DNA of 64,000 bases from Reichenbachiella versicolor (GCF_003171675.1 NZ_QFZQ01000006.1:124001-188000), one strand, 5' to 3'; numbered from the stretch's first letter, positions 55,871 through 64,000 are shown. Notes: generated by a model not told the origin, from the letters alone. A program made the numbers and translations.

Positions 55871-57112
55871 ATGGTTATTAAGAAATATTACACTATTTCG
55901 GAAGTTTCAGAAGTTCTAGACAAAAACAAAGAGACAATTCGTAGATGGGACAGGGATGGCAAATTAAATGCTGTACGTGAACCTATGAGTAACTATCGAG
56001 TTTATAAAAAAAGTGACTTAGAAGTATTTCCCGAATTTCAACGATTGTTTAATAGTGATGAACAAAGCAATGCTGTTAAACCTTTAAAAAACTACTCAGT
56101 TTTAGAGCTATTTGCAGGTGCTGGAGGCCTAGCCATAGGTTTGGAAAAAGCAGGGCTAAATTGTGCAGCACTAAATGAAATTGATAAGTGGGCGTGTCAA
56201 ACATTAAGGAATAATCGACCAAAATGGAAAGTTCTTGAAGGAGATGTTCGTAACCATTCCTTTAACGAATATAAAAATAACGTAAACGTAGTTACGGGTG
56301 GTTTCCCTTGTCAGGCGTTTAGTTATGCAGGTAAAAAACTTGGATTGAATGATGCAAGAGGCACACTATTTTATGAGTTTGCACGAGTGGTAAAAGAAGT
56401 TCAACCAGATATATGCATTGGAGAAAATGTCAGAGGACTTCTTAGTCATGACAAAGGAAAAACTTTAGAAGGAATGATTTCAATTTTAGATGAAATTGGA
56501 TATCGCGTAGTATCACCAGTAAAGGTTCTCAAAGCTATTCATTACAAAGTCCCTCAAAAAAGAGAAAGACTAATCCTAGTAGGAGTTCGAAAAGATCTAG
56601 TTCAAGAATATGAATACCCAAAGCCTTTTAGTAAAATCTATAACCTCGAAGATGCCTTAAAAAAAGGCTCATTATTTAGTGTAGACGTACCTCATTCTGA
56701 AGGAGCCAAATATCCTGATCACAAGAAAAAAGTTCTAGACCTTGTTCCTCCTAAAGGCTACTGGAGGGATTTGCCATTGGATATACAAAAAGATTATATG
56801 CAAAAAAGCTTTTATTTAGGAGGTGGTAAAACAGGAATGGCAAGACGAATTGGATGGGACGAACCAAGTTTAACTTTAACCTGTAGCCCTGCTCAAAAAC
56901 AGACTGAGAGGTGTCACCCAGATGAAACTAGACCCTTTACAGTACGAGAATATGCAAGAATTCAAACATTCCCTGATAAATGGGAGTTTTCTGGATCTAT
57001 TTCTCAGCAGTATAAACAGATAGGCAATGCTGTCCCAGTTAACCTTGCAAAAGAAATAGGGTACTCAATTATCCGTTTTTTAAATGACGTTTATAAACAA
57101 GCCTCTGAATAA
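55871..57112 (+). CDS. DNA (cytosine-5) methyltransferase with N-terminal MerR-like HTH
   Basis: The 413-residue enzyme carries all main C5-methyltransferase motifs: I (LELFAGAGGLAIG, about 78-90), IV with the catalytic cysteine C147 in GGFPCQAFS, VI (GENVRG, glutamate 185), VIII (QKRERLILVG) and X (QIGNAVPV). In front lies a MerR-type helix-turn-helix of about 55 residues (YYTISEVSEVLDKNKETIRRWDRDGKL). Such fusions can let a methyltransferase repress its own gene, as shown for other HTH-fused methyltransferases. The frame opens at a TTG three codons earlier, but the ATG at 55871 is preferred. The following gene is an Eco47II-type endonuclease, so the target is probably GGNCC. Confidence 0.9.
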   Translation: MVIKKYYTISEVSEVLDKNKETIRRWDRDGKLNAVREPMSNYRVYKKSDLEVFPEFQRLFNSDEQSNAVKPLKNYSVLELFAGAGGLAIGLEKAGLNCAALNEIDKWACQTLRNNRPKWKVLEGDVRNHSFNEYKNNVNVVTGGFPCQAFSYAGKKLGLNDARGTLFYEFARVVKEVQPDICIGENVRGLLSHDKGKTLEGMISILDEIGYRVVSPVKVLKAIHYKVPQKRERLILVGVRKDLVQEYEYPKPFSKIYNLEDALKKGSLFSVDVPHSEGAKYPDHKKKVLDLVPPKGYWRDLPLDIQKDYMQKSFYLGGGKTGMARRIGWDEPSLTLTCSPAQKQTERCHPDETRPFTVREYARIQTFPDKWEFSGSISQQYKQIGNAVPVNLAKEIGYSIIRFLNDVYKQASE

Positions 57113-57150
57113 CAATTTTGGTAGATTTGTTTCTTACTAAAGTTACAACT

Positions 57151-57867
57151 ATGCCAAAATTAGAATGGATAAGCGATGTCGATTTAGAGAAAGCTGTTTC
57201 CTTCCTACTTCAAAAAGCAACAGAAGCTAAAGAGAAAACTGATAAAAATTTTGGCAAAAATGTAATTGATCCTTTTTCAGCAATATTTGAAATCGCAGGA
57301 TTTCAAATCGATTATGATACCTGGGTAACTAGCGAAAAAAACAGGCAATCTCAAAAAACATTACAAAATCACATTGGTGAATTTCATCAAAATGTACTTG
57401 GTTCTGTTTCAAATTGGGAAAATATGAAGACTGGTAATGTCATTGACCTAGTTTCAAATAAACATAAAATCATTGCAGAAATTAAGAACAAGTACAATAC
57501 TATTTCAGGTGGGAAACTTGCAGATTTATACTATTCATTAGATGGTCTTGTAATGCCAAAAAATAGTATCTACAAGGATTACACATCATATTATGTAGCT
57601 GTGATTCCTAAGAAAAAAGAACGGTACAATAAAGTGTTTACACCATCTGACAAATCTAAGGGAGCTAAATGCCCACCAAATGAAAAAGTTAGAGAAATCG
57701 ACGGAGCTAGTTTCTATGACTTAGTTACGGGAAAAGAAAATGCTTTAGATGAAATGTATAGTGCCTTACCTGAAATAATTGAAAAATGCACAAACGGAAA
57801 ATGTAAAATTCAAGATACTGATAAACTCAAGGTATTTTTCAATTCTGCATTTGAGAATATTATATAA
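57151..57867 (+). CDS. Type II restriction endonuclease, Eco47II family
   Basis: The 238-residue protein fits the Eco47II family of type II endonucleases, which cut GGNCC. The nuclease core is visible at NVIDLVSNKHKIIAEIKNKYNT (cited as a block): a PD-(D/E)xK-like arrangement with an aspartate, then E-I-K. A TTG opens the frame 11 codons earlier, but MPKLEWISD at 57151 is the better start, 38 bp after the methyltransferase stop. Together with the methyltransferase it forms a complete type II restriction-modification pair. Lysine- and AT-rich codon use suggests acquisition by transfer; this was judged by eye. Confidence 0.85.
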   Translation: MPKLEWISDVDLEKAVSFLLQKATEAKEKTDKNFGKNVIDPFSAIFEIAGFQIDYDTWVTSEKNRQSQKTLQNHIGEFHQNVLGSVSNWENMKTGNVIDLVSNKHKIIAEIKNKYNTISGGKLADLYYSLDGLVMPKNSIYKDYTSYYVAVIPKKKERYNKVFTPSDKSKGAKCPPNEKVREIDGASFYDLVTGKENALDEMYSALPEIIEKCTNGKCKIQDTDKLKVFFNSAFENII

Positions 57868-57963
57868 CAATTCAAAATTCAACTCTTAAGCACCGAAAAA
57901 ATACACCCCCGACGCCATGGAACGAGGCAATCGAGGGCGATCGGTTATCAGCCTAATATTTTG

Positions 57964-58326
57964 CTAACGAAAAAGTGCTACTCCTAGAGTGCTGAAGTTC
58001 AACTCGTCAGTATCGAAATACGCAGATATATCCCATACAAATAGCCTATTGATATCCCAACTGTACAGCGGGTGATATTGAATTATTCTGATATTCGGAT
58101 GACTTTGATAGACATGCTTAGCCAATTGAAGCTTATTCGTCTTGGCATCTATCTTGTAAAAAAAGCTGATCAACAAAATGTCTACAGAGTGGCTTTGTAG
58201 ATACTGACATACTGAAAGACCATCGCTAGGTACCTCGACTACCTCGTACGCTCCTATCTTGGAAAACTCTACTTTGAAATGACTAGAGAGAGCCCCATTG
58301 CTCTCCAGTAATACAATCCTCTTCAT
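57964..58326 (-). CDS. Receiver-like protein lacking the phosphorylatable aspartate
   Basis: This 120-residue protein follows the fold pattern of a response-regulator receiver: MKRIVLLESNGA for strand 1, VDILLISFFY for strand 3, IRIIQYHPLY for strand 4 and AYFDTD for strand 5. The position expected to hold the phosphorylated aspartate (after ILLI) is serine, and the usual acidic pair after strand 1 reads ES. No output domain follows. MKRIVLL at 58326 is preferred over a start 31 codons earlier. It could be a pseudo-receiver or the remnant of a LuxR-type regulator that lost its C-terminus. Confidence 0.55.
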   Translation of the reverse strand: MKRIVLLESNGALSSHFKVEFSKIGAYEVVEVPSDGLSVCQYLQSHSVDILLISFFYKIDAKTNKLQLAKHVYQSHPNIRIIQYHPLYSWDINRLFVWDISAYFDTDELNFSTLGVALFR

Positions 58327-58424
58327 ACACTCACCTAACACGAAAGGCCTTAAATAAAATAAGGGTGAAACTTTAACTTGTCCGTTCAAGAGGCATTCGG
58401 AAGCCCACACCACAGACAAGCAAA

Positions 58425-58444
58425 GCTCACCCTATAAGGTGAGC
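58425..58444. other. Small hairpin in a gene-poor gap
   Basis: GCTCACC (58425-58431) and GGTGAGC (58438-58444) form a perfect 7-bp stem with a 6-base loop, without a T-run on either strand. The surrounding gap (58327-58716) holds only a 75-codon open frame with no family features. Confidence 0.5.
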
Positions 58445-58716
58445 GTATGCTTACTATATTCTTGTGGTGACGAAAGTTCCGAATTTTCTTGAACAAGAAT
58501 AATACAGCTTACGCTATAATATTTTTAATAAATGTATTTCTCTATATGCTACGTATTTTGCCGCAAACATACGTAAACCAGAGAATAACTAATATTTTTT
58601 CAATCCATACCACACATCATTTTAGACTTCAAACAATAACGGTTTTAAGCAAGATAGGAAAAATCAGTGTGAGATCGCACACTACTCTACGATTTTTATT
58701 AGATCAAATTTGTTAG

Positions 58717-58956
58717 GTGCGAATTGATCTTAGACATAAGGATTTCTTAATCGCTTTTGGAAAGCGAATAGAAAAGTTACGTAATTCGAAAGGATGGTCC
58801 CAGTATGAATTGTCCTACAAAACGAACATCGAACGATCATCTCTTATTAAAATAGAAAAAGGAACTATAAATACTGGCGTTGCAGTACTTCCAGAATTAG
58901 CCAAGGCCTTCGACATCTCAATCCCAGAGCTATTGTCATTCGACTACGAGAGTTGA
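58717..58956 (+). CDS. Small XRE-family HTH regulator
   Basis: The 79-residue protein is a single Cro/C1-type helix-turn-helix (FGKRIEKLRNSKGWSQYELSYKTNIERSSLIKIEKG, cited as a block). The start is GTG at 58717: a TAG lies directly before it in frame, and the domain begins within ten residues. It lies about 850 bp beyond the endonuclease gene on the same strand. It resembles in size the controller proteins of type II restriction systems, but the distance makes that link weak. Confidence 0.75.
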   Translation: MRIDLRHKDFLIAFGKRIEKLRNSKGWSQYELSYKTNIERSSLIKIEKGTINTGVAVLPELAKAFDISIPELLSFDYES

Positions 58957-59188
58957 TACATCACTCACTCCCCAAAAAGCAATAATGTTATTTCCCCCTT
59001 CCAAAACGAGGGCGACTTGAGAAGTAATACAAGTCAACCAAAGCCTAAGATTAAAAACCTACTTAATCTGTTTTGCTTTACTAAAAGCTTAGAAATAAAT
59101 TCCTACTTGTAAATTAGATACCCTCAAGATTAGTATTGTAAATCCATATAATACATGATCTATCGTGGACTAATATACTTCTACTAGC

Positions 59189-59704
59189 ATGAAATTAACT
59201 GACAAGCAAGACGATAACCAAAATGGTATTTTTTATCTAAACCATAAACAGGAATGGATTGATACCTCATCCATTTTCAAAATAACTGAAGAAGGTGGGA
59301 AACTCAGAGTACAAAACAACAACGTCAACTGCTTGTTCACCTCACTGACACCTGAATCATTTGACAATCACTACAACAAGTATGCTCAGCATTTGAACCT
59401 TGACTTTGAACCTTTAGAAATTCAGAGTGCTATTTATCAACTTTCGAAAACCGAACAAGAGCAACTAAAACAGAGCATTATTACTTACTGGATGTATTTC
59501 TATTCAGTGAACAATCCCAACATAAAAGTTATAAAGTCTGATTTCGAGCACCCTTGTATGGTCGATCAAGTGTTAGAAGTTTTAGATGTCAAGTATGGAC
59601 CTAATTCGTCCGTAAGTCTAGCACTCGGAGCAAAAATACTAAGGCAGTCACTTAACCAATATACCGAAACAGTCAATCAAAGAAAACGGCATTATGACCG
59701 ATAA
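59189..59704 (+). CDS. Hypothetical protein
   Basis: The 171-residue product has no signal peptide or membrane segment. It is hydrophilic, with a strand-rich N-terminal half (IFYLNHKQEWIDTSSIFKI) and a helical C-terminal half ending in a basic tail (QRKRHYDR). I do not recognise a family. It stands alone; two TTGTAAAT sequences lie upstream (59107 and 59136), the same octamer as in the repeats before the methyltransferase gene. Confidence 0.6.
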   Translation: MKLTDKQDDNQNGIFYLNHKQEWIDTSSIFKITEEGGKLRVQNNNVNCLFTSLTPESFDNHYNKYAQHLNLDFEPLEIQSAIYQLSKTEQEQLKQSIITYWMYFYSVNNPNIKVIKSDFEHPCMVDQVLEVLDVKYGPNSSVSLALGAKILRQSLNQYTETVNQRKRHYDR

Positions 59705-59840
59705 TACGGGAATTAAGTCCTTGAAAAGAGATATACAACTATCTAAATTAAGCTCCCTTAAACATTAATAAAAGACCAACTTAAAAACTGAATCTATTAT
59801 TATATTAGGGATATAGTCATCAAACTGAAACCCCTGAAGA

Positions 59841-60407
59841 ATGGAAGAAATTAAACAGTTCATTGACAGCATCCATCCAATGAGTGATTCTGATTGGAAT
59901 CTATTTTCTTCAAAGCTCCACAAGGAAAAACTAGGGAAGAACGCTCCAATTATAGAGATGGGAGCCATCGAAAACTACTTATCCTTTATATCTAAAGGGA
60001 TAGTAAGGTTTTATATCCCACATATCGAAAACGAATTGACTTTTGGATTTCTATTTGAAAATGAATTTGTGACTGCCTATGACTCTTTTATTACCCGCAC
60101 TCCTTCTCCTTATCAGATAGAAACACTGTCCGACACTACGCTATGGCGAATATCATTCGACGACCTTCAAGAAATCTATAAAGAAACCAAAAGTGGAAAT
60201 TTGATAGGCCGTAGAATGGCAGAGAACATGTTCTTGATCAAATCCAAAAGAGAACTGTCCCTACTCAACAAAACCGCTGAAGAACGCTATCTAGACCTGT
60301 TCCAAGAGCGACCCAAATTACTCCAGCAGATCCCATTAAAGTACATCGCATCATATATAGGTGTCACTCCTCAGGCTCTCAGCAGGATTCGCAAACGCAT
60401 TACTTAA
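59841..60407 (+). CDS. Crp/Fnr-family transcriptional regulator
   Basis: The 188 residues form a cyclic-nucleotide-binding-like domain (ENYLSFISKGIVRFY, later GFLFENEFVTAYDSF) and a short C-terminal helix-turn-helix (IPLKYIASYIGVTPQALSRIRKR). There are no Fnr-type cysteines, and the nucleotide-pocket arginine is not evident, so the effector is unknown. Bacteroidota carry many such proteins next to the gene they control; here that is the DoxX-like membrane protein 64 bp downstream. Confidence 0.88.
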   Translation: MEEIKQFIDSIHPMSDSDWNLFSSKLHKEKLGKNAPIIEMGAIENYLSFISKGIVRFYIPHIENELTFGFLFENEFVTAYDSFITRTPSPYQIETLSDTTLWRISFDDLQEIYKETKSGNLIGRRMAENMFLIKSKRELSLLNKTAEERYLDLFQERPKLLQQIPLKYIASYIGVTPQALSRIRKRIT

Positions 60408-60471
60408 CCTAGGTTCATTGTCTACTCTAATATGATTTATTCCCTTTGTAATCGAATCAAAAGAAGACAAA

Positions 60472-60927
60472 ATGAAACCATTAGTAGTACTCCTATCAAG
60501 CTTTGTGATTGCTGTTTTTGTGATAAAACTGATTAGCAAAGATTATAACTTTACCTTATCAGCCAGAATAGCCATGTCTGTTATGCTGTGTTTTACGGCC
60601 ATCGGACATTTCATATTTACCAAAGGAATGTCAATGATGATCCCGCCATTTATTCCATTTAAGACAAGCCTAGTTCACCTTACAGGACTATTCGAAATTC
60701 TTTTAGCGATTGGCTTACTCGTACCAAACCTAAAAATGGTAAGCGGATGGGCATTGATCATATTCCTAGTATTGATGTTACCAGCCAATATTAACGCTTC
60801 GGTTCACCACATCGATTATCAAAAAGGAACATTCGACGGAAATGGCCTTTCCTATCTCTGGTTCAGAATTCCATTACAACTCCTCTTTATTGCTTGGACA
60901 TACTTGAGCTCTATACAAATTTTTTAA
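60472..60927 (+). CDS. DoxX-like four-helix membrane protein
   Basis: The 151-residue protein has four hydrophobic segments: about 3-20, 33-50, 66-85 and 90-107, plus a final one near 130-147. The stretch FTAIGHFIFTKGMSMMIPPFIPFK and the following LTGLFEILLAIGLL match the DoxX-like family. Members are linked with quinone or thiosulfate metabolism or with stress responses, but most have no proven role. It is probably controlled by the Crp/Fnr-type protein just upstream. Confidence 0.8.
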   Translation: MKPLVVLLSSFVIAVFVIKLISKDYNFTLSARIAMSVMLCFTAIGHFIFTKGMSMMIPPFIPFKTSLVHLTGLFEILLAIGLLVPNLKMVSGWALIIFLVLMLPANINASVHHIDYQKGTFDGNGLSYLWFRIPLQLLFIAWTYLSSIQIF

Positions 60928-61147
60928 AGTAGAAATAATCTATCTTAAAATACCTTGAAAATTAAATGTCGTATTAAGGAATAAGACTACCATTACACAA
61001 TGGTTCGTAGAGTAAGATGAAGGTTAGATACCAGAAACGCAATTAAATAGACGATATTGAGATTAAAACCAAAAGAGTAAATAATATGGAGCAATTGAAT
61101 TCGGATCAAACGTGAATTCTTATGCAAATTAGAAAACATCTCAACTA

Positions 61148-61636
61148 TCAAAAGTCAAGTAATAAAACAACATTGTAGTTATCATTATTGAGTGTTGTCT
61201 CAATATACCATTGAATTCCATCATCCAAGTAATTTAAACTCCCTTCACCTTCTATTGTATTTTTCCCTGCCCCAAAGCACTTCGTATCGAGAGAGTTAAT
61301 CATCTGAAGTTTATAAGTTCCTTTGTTTTGGACGACTAGTATCAAATAACACATGAGATAATTATTGTCATTACTATAAATTGTAGTTACAAAACCTCCT
61401 CCATTTGAATCAATTGTTACAGGGTAAATAGGATCGTTATTACTTTGGTACCCATTTATAGTAACTAGGTTAGAAACTGTTATGCTACCTGACAGTGAAG
61501 AGAGATTATACACCATAAACTCAATTCTAGCTTCATTTTGTCTGGGTCTATACCTCTTGACAATTAGGACTGAGATAGCAACTGCACAAAACATCAGTAT
61601 TAAACAGCGATATCTACAAATAATAATCGTCCTCAT
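61148..61636 (-). CDS. Hypothetical membrane-anchored protein, relative of the next gene
   Basis: The 162-residue product has one N-terminal hydrophobic segment (about 9-26) and a strand-rich remainder outside the membrane. Its C-terminal region (GIQWYIETTLNNDNYNVVLLLDF, cited as a block) and a central 'PIYPVTIDSNGGG' resemble the matching parts of the 143-residue protein encoded just upstream (61713-62144), so the two are probably old duplicates. No known family is recognised. Confidence 0.55.
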   Translation of the reverse strand: MRTIIICRYRCLILMFCAVAISVLIVKRYRPRQNEARIEFMVYNLSSLSGSITVSNLVTINGYQSNNDPIYPVTIDSNGGGFVTTIYSNDNNYLMCYLILVVQNKGTYKLQMINSLDTKCFGAGKNTIEGEGSLNYLDDGIQWYIETTLNNDNYNVVLLLDF

Positions 61637-61712
61637 TGAGAATTATAAATACAATAGCCATGATTCAAATTATCAAACTTGAATCATGGCCGATCTATTC
61701 TATTGTAAAAGC

Positions 61713-62144
61713 TTAATCACCAACACGTGCCACGCTAACATTGATAACATAAGACAGGTCAGTTATTTGAGTTTCAAAAGCCCAAGTAAACCCTTCCCAG
61801 ATGTCTGTTGTACTACCATTGTCGTTTAGTTTATACGAAGGTCCGCCATTTCCTATTTGAAAAGATGCGCTCCTTTCAGACATAGAGTTATTGAATTTTA
61901 CGCTACATCCAGGGATTTCTTGAACTACGTAATTCACTTTCCCAATTATACCTTGACGAGAGGAAGTAGCTGCTCCTTCTACAGATTCCTGTCCACCGTT
62001 TGTACCTACATTCATTGGAAAATCACCTTGAGGTGTTGTTATTTCTCCTTGAGTTGCAGAAGCATTAGTAATAGACATTGTAGCAGGGTGGCCTGCTGTA
62101 GTTTGATTGGTCATTTGAACAGTTACTGTTCTTAAATTGCTCAT
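61713..62144 (-). CDS. Hypothetical strand-rich small protein
   Basis: The 143-residue protein has no signal peptide or membrane segment and is rich in S, T, N and G. It starts 'VTVQMTNQT', has PMNVGTNGG in the middle and ends FTWAFETQITDLSYVINVSV, suggesting an all-beta sandwich. Size and pattern recall aegerolysin-like proteins, but that is an impression only. It has a weakly similar, membrane-anchored neighbour at 61148-61636, 76 bp downstream. Confidence 0.55.
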   Translation of the reverse strand: MSNLRTVTVQMTNQTTAGHPATMSITNASATQGEITTPQGDFPMNVGTNGGQESVEGAATSSRQGIIGKVNYVVQEIPGCSVKFNNSMSERSASFQIGNGGPSYKLNDNGSTTDIWEGFTWAFETQITDLSYVINVSVARVGD

Positions 62145-62575
62145 TATTATTAAGTTTAAAATTTGCCCTACTCTATTTATTACAGGCTTTTCGGGTTCTG
62201 CCCTGTATTCAAATACAATTAGTAGCTACCGAATTGAGTATTGTTTTTGATTACGATTCAAGGTTAAGGCCTGAAGGGAGGATAATGAAAATTAATGTAT
62301 GAACATCAATATATTCTGTGTGAGTGTCCGTCTTTACTGTATGTGAAGAACATATCCATTGCTAACGGTATAATCTGTAATCCATATAAGTATACTTCTA
62401 CGGTAATGTAAATTCACCTTGTTTACTCAAGACAAGTAAAAAGAAACTATTACATAGTAATGAAGCTCTCTAGCCAAAGTATACAGCATATCTTTGGGAT
62501 TTTATTTAATGTTCGCTCCAAGAGGTGGGGAATTAAACACAATGACCGCCCTGCGATTAAGTAACAATTGAGAAT
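62145..62575. other. Non-coding gap
   Basis: About 430 bp between divergent genes with no supportable gene. Only weak inverted repeats are seen (for example TGTATT/AATACA near 62200). Confidence 0.5.
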
Positions 62576-62983
62576 ATGAAAAGAATACTTTTTGCACTGA
62601 TGATCTTAGCTGCAATGGCTTCATGTAAGCGTCAGAATCAAGTCAAAAATGAACAAGTAATTGAAAAGGTAACGACCGAAAGCATAATCGATTTACCCGG
62701 AAAGACGCTAGAGTATGATTACGGAGATTATGTCTATCAAATAGACTTCAAGTCGGACAGCATCCTACACTGGGAATGTATCAAGGGAGATGAAAAAGGA
62801 GCCAATGCTGATGAAAACTATGCAACGCAGCGTCTAAATGCCCATACATTCTTCATCTCTTGGGTTGAGGAAAGTGGTCTAGGTGTAAGCCAAGTCATTA
62901 ACTTAAAAGAAAATGTAATCAACTGCTACTTGAAAATAGACAAAGACATAATTCCTCTCGAAGGAAAAATTCGTGAAATATGA
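62576..62983 (+). CDS. MoaF-like lipocalin-fold lipoprotein
   Basis: The 135-residue product has a lipoprotein signal (AMASCKR, cysteine near 17). The mature part shows LPGKTLEYDYGDYVYQIDF, SDSILHWECIKG and FFISWVEESGLGVSQVINL. These fit the pattern of the MoaF family, small lipocalin-like barrels, as I remember it. The family name comes from a monoamine regulon and says nothing about molybdenum, despite the molybdoenzyme gene next door. The ligand is unknown. Confidence 0.6.
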   Translation: MKRILFALMILAAMASCKRQNQVKNEQVIEKVTTESIIDLPGKTLEYDYGDYVYQIDFKSDSILHWECIKGDEKGANADENYATQRLNAHTFFISWVEESGLGVSQVINLKENVINCYLKIDKDIIPLEGKIREI

Positions 62984-63082
62984 AATTCACGAAATGTGCT
63001 AGTAAGTACATCATGAGCTAATATGCTTATGATGTACTTATCCACTTTGACTTAATTCAAGACCAAGGTTAAACACTTTAAA

Positions 63083-64000
63083 TCAACTAACCTTCTCTAT
63101 CCTCACCTTCACTGACTTACTTATAGGTGTATTACTTTTATCCGCAAACTGATCATGAGGGATCAATACATTAGCCTCGGGGAAGTAGCAAGCTAAGTTG
63201 CCTTTTGGAATATTGTAAGGAATCACTAAGAAGTTCTCTGCTCTACGAACTTGTCTATCATAGGTACTAGTCAAATTGACCACATCAGACTTTTTCAACT
63301 CTAACTCTTTTGCTTCATCAGCATTGATCATGACTACCCTCCGTTCATTGAAGATACCACGATAACGATCATCCAGCCCGTATATAGTAGTATTGAATTG
63401 ATCATGTGTTCGGATTGTCATCAACAAAAATTCATCCTTATCCAGATCATGAGCAGGTAGCGGTGTCACACTAAATTTAGCCTTTCCACCTGGCAACTTC
63501 GAGAAGTCCCCCGTTCTAGTATGATTTGGAAGGTCAAAGCCTGCCTTCTTAGCCCGCTCTGAATAATTGTCAAAACCATTAAAAACTTGTGATATTTTCT
63601 CTCTAGTCAGATCATAGTTGATCCCCAACTCCAGCCATTGGATCTTCGACTCATCACCGAAGTAAGCCTCAGCCATATTGGCCACTATCTCTGGTTCGCT
63701 CATCAAGTTATCAGACGCAGGCTGCAACCTACCTTGCGACTGATGAACACGCCCCATGCTGTTTTCCACTGTCACAAACCTCTCCTTACCGTTAGTCTTA
63801 TCCGCCTCTGATCTACCCAGTGTAGGCAAAATCAAAGAAGTCTTACCTGGCACCAAGTGTGTTCTATTGAGTTTGGTACTAATTGACACAGTCAGATTAC
63901 AATTCATCAATGCCTCTCCAGTGTAAATAGTATCAGAAGCCGCTGACAGGAAATTCCCTCCAAGCGCAACAAAAACCTTAGCATCTCCCTCATGCATCGC
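63083..64000 (-). CDS. FdhF/YdeP-family molybdopterin oxidoreductase, C-terminal part (runs off the window)
   Basis: The visible 304+ residues are the C-terminal part of a large molybdopterin enzyme. They include KVFVALGGNFLSAASDT and TSLILPTLGRSEAD of the cofactor domain. The final domain, with FLLMTIRTHDQFNTTIYGLDDRYRG and NIPKGNLACYFPEANVLIP, is the molydopterin-dinucleotide binding fold. The wording 'RTHDQFNTTIYGLDDRYRG' is typical of the FdhF/YdeP branch, distant relatives of formate dehydrogenase with few proven substrates. The N-terminus, where an Fe-S site would be seen, lies beyond position 64000. Confidence 0.88.
   Translation of the reverse strand, partial: AMHEGDAKVFVALGGNFLSAASDTIYTGEALMNCNLTVSISTKLNRTHLVPGKTSLILPTLGRSEADKTNGKERFVTVENSMGRVHQSQGRLQPASDNLMSEPEIVANMAEAYFGDESKIQWLELGINYDLTREKISQVFNGFDNYSERAKKAGFDLPNHTRTGDFSKLPGGKAKFSVTPLPAHDLDKDEFLLMTIRTHDQFNTTIYGLDDRYRGIFNERRVVMINADEAKELELKKSDVVNLTSTYDRQVRRAENFLVIPYNIPKGNLACYFPEANVLIPHDQFADKSNTPISKSVKVRIEKVS

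Noticed and set aside
58489-58716. 75-codon open frame before the XRE gene
   Set aside because: Composition is that of translated AT-rich spacer, no family features, and no clear start context.
59107-59143. Two TTGTAAAT octamers resembling the repeats before the methyltransferase
   Set aside because: The match is only 8 bp in AT-rich DNA; kept as a remark, not a feature.

Overview
The window looks like chromosomal DNA of a marine, agar- or porphyran-eating member of the Bacteroidota, most likely a Cytophagales relative. The evidence is the FtsZ C-terminus ending in FLHDNVD, two SusC/SusD pairs, a C-terminal sorting domain of the type IX secretion kind on a glycosidase, a sigma/FecR/TonB-receptor cascade with a DUF4249 lipoprotein, and promoters of the TTTG-N21-TAnnTTTG form. 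The species assignment is inference; no database was searched.

Layout. Positions 174-15605 (minus strand) hold a complete, tightly packed division and cell-wall cluster, transcribed mraZ-rsmH-ftsL-ftsI-murE-mraY-murD-ftsW-murG-murC-ftsQ-ftsA-ftsZ. A promoter and a row of MraZ-box-like repeats sit upstream of mraZ. Positions 15914-18866 (plus) encode an MFS transporter, a PlsC-type acyltransferase and an ArsC-family protein, followed by a four-gene tRNA cluster (Ser, Arg, Pro, Glu) with a good promoter and terminator.

Positions 19628-48543 form one large glycan-use region. A LacI regulator is followed by a minus-strand set that fits, enzyme for enzyme, the known catabolism of 3,6-anhydro-L-galactose: an AldA-like dehydrogenase, an enolase-superfamily cycloisomerase, a zinc-type alcohol dehydrogenase and a KduD-like reductase, leading to 2-keto-3-deoxy-D-gluconate. 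A mutarotase and a RhaT-like sugar transporter accompany them. Upstream lie a secreted GH86 agarase/porphyranase, a SusC/SusD/lipoprotein set, a membrane-anchored TPR-HTH regulator, a second SusC/SusD/lipoprotein set and a divergent sulfatase. Together they suggest depolymerisation and desulfation outside the cell, TonB-driven uptake, and cytoplasmic breakdown of the anhydro sugar. Neoagarobiose hydrolase, beta-galactosidase, KDG kinase and KDPG aldolase are not in the window.

Positions 48679-53900 (plus) encode an ECF sigma factor, a FecR anti-sigma factor (TTG start), an STN-domain TonB receptor and a DUF4249 lipoprotein, then a beta-lactamase-fold lipoprotein. Positions 55286-64000 are accessory: a striking 212-bp inverted array with a 21-bp period, a restriction-modification pair (MerR-like HTH fused to a C5 methyltransferase, plus an Eco47II-type endonuclease), a receiver-like protein without a phosphorylatable Asp, small regulators, a DoxX-like protein, two related small unknown proteins, a MoaF-like lipoprotein, and the C-terminal part of an FdhF/YdeP-type molybdoenzyme that runs off the window.

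The clearest non-coding signals are a five-member intergenic inverted-repeat family (four copies lie between genes of the sugar operon), two intrinsic terminators inside operons, paired direct repeats in the susC/regulator gap, and the 21-bp-period array beside the restriction-modification genes.
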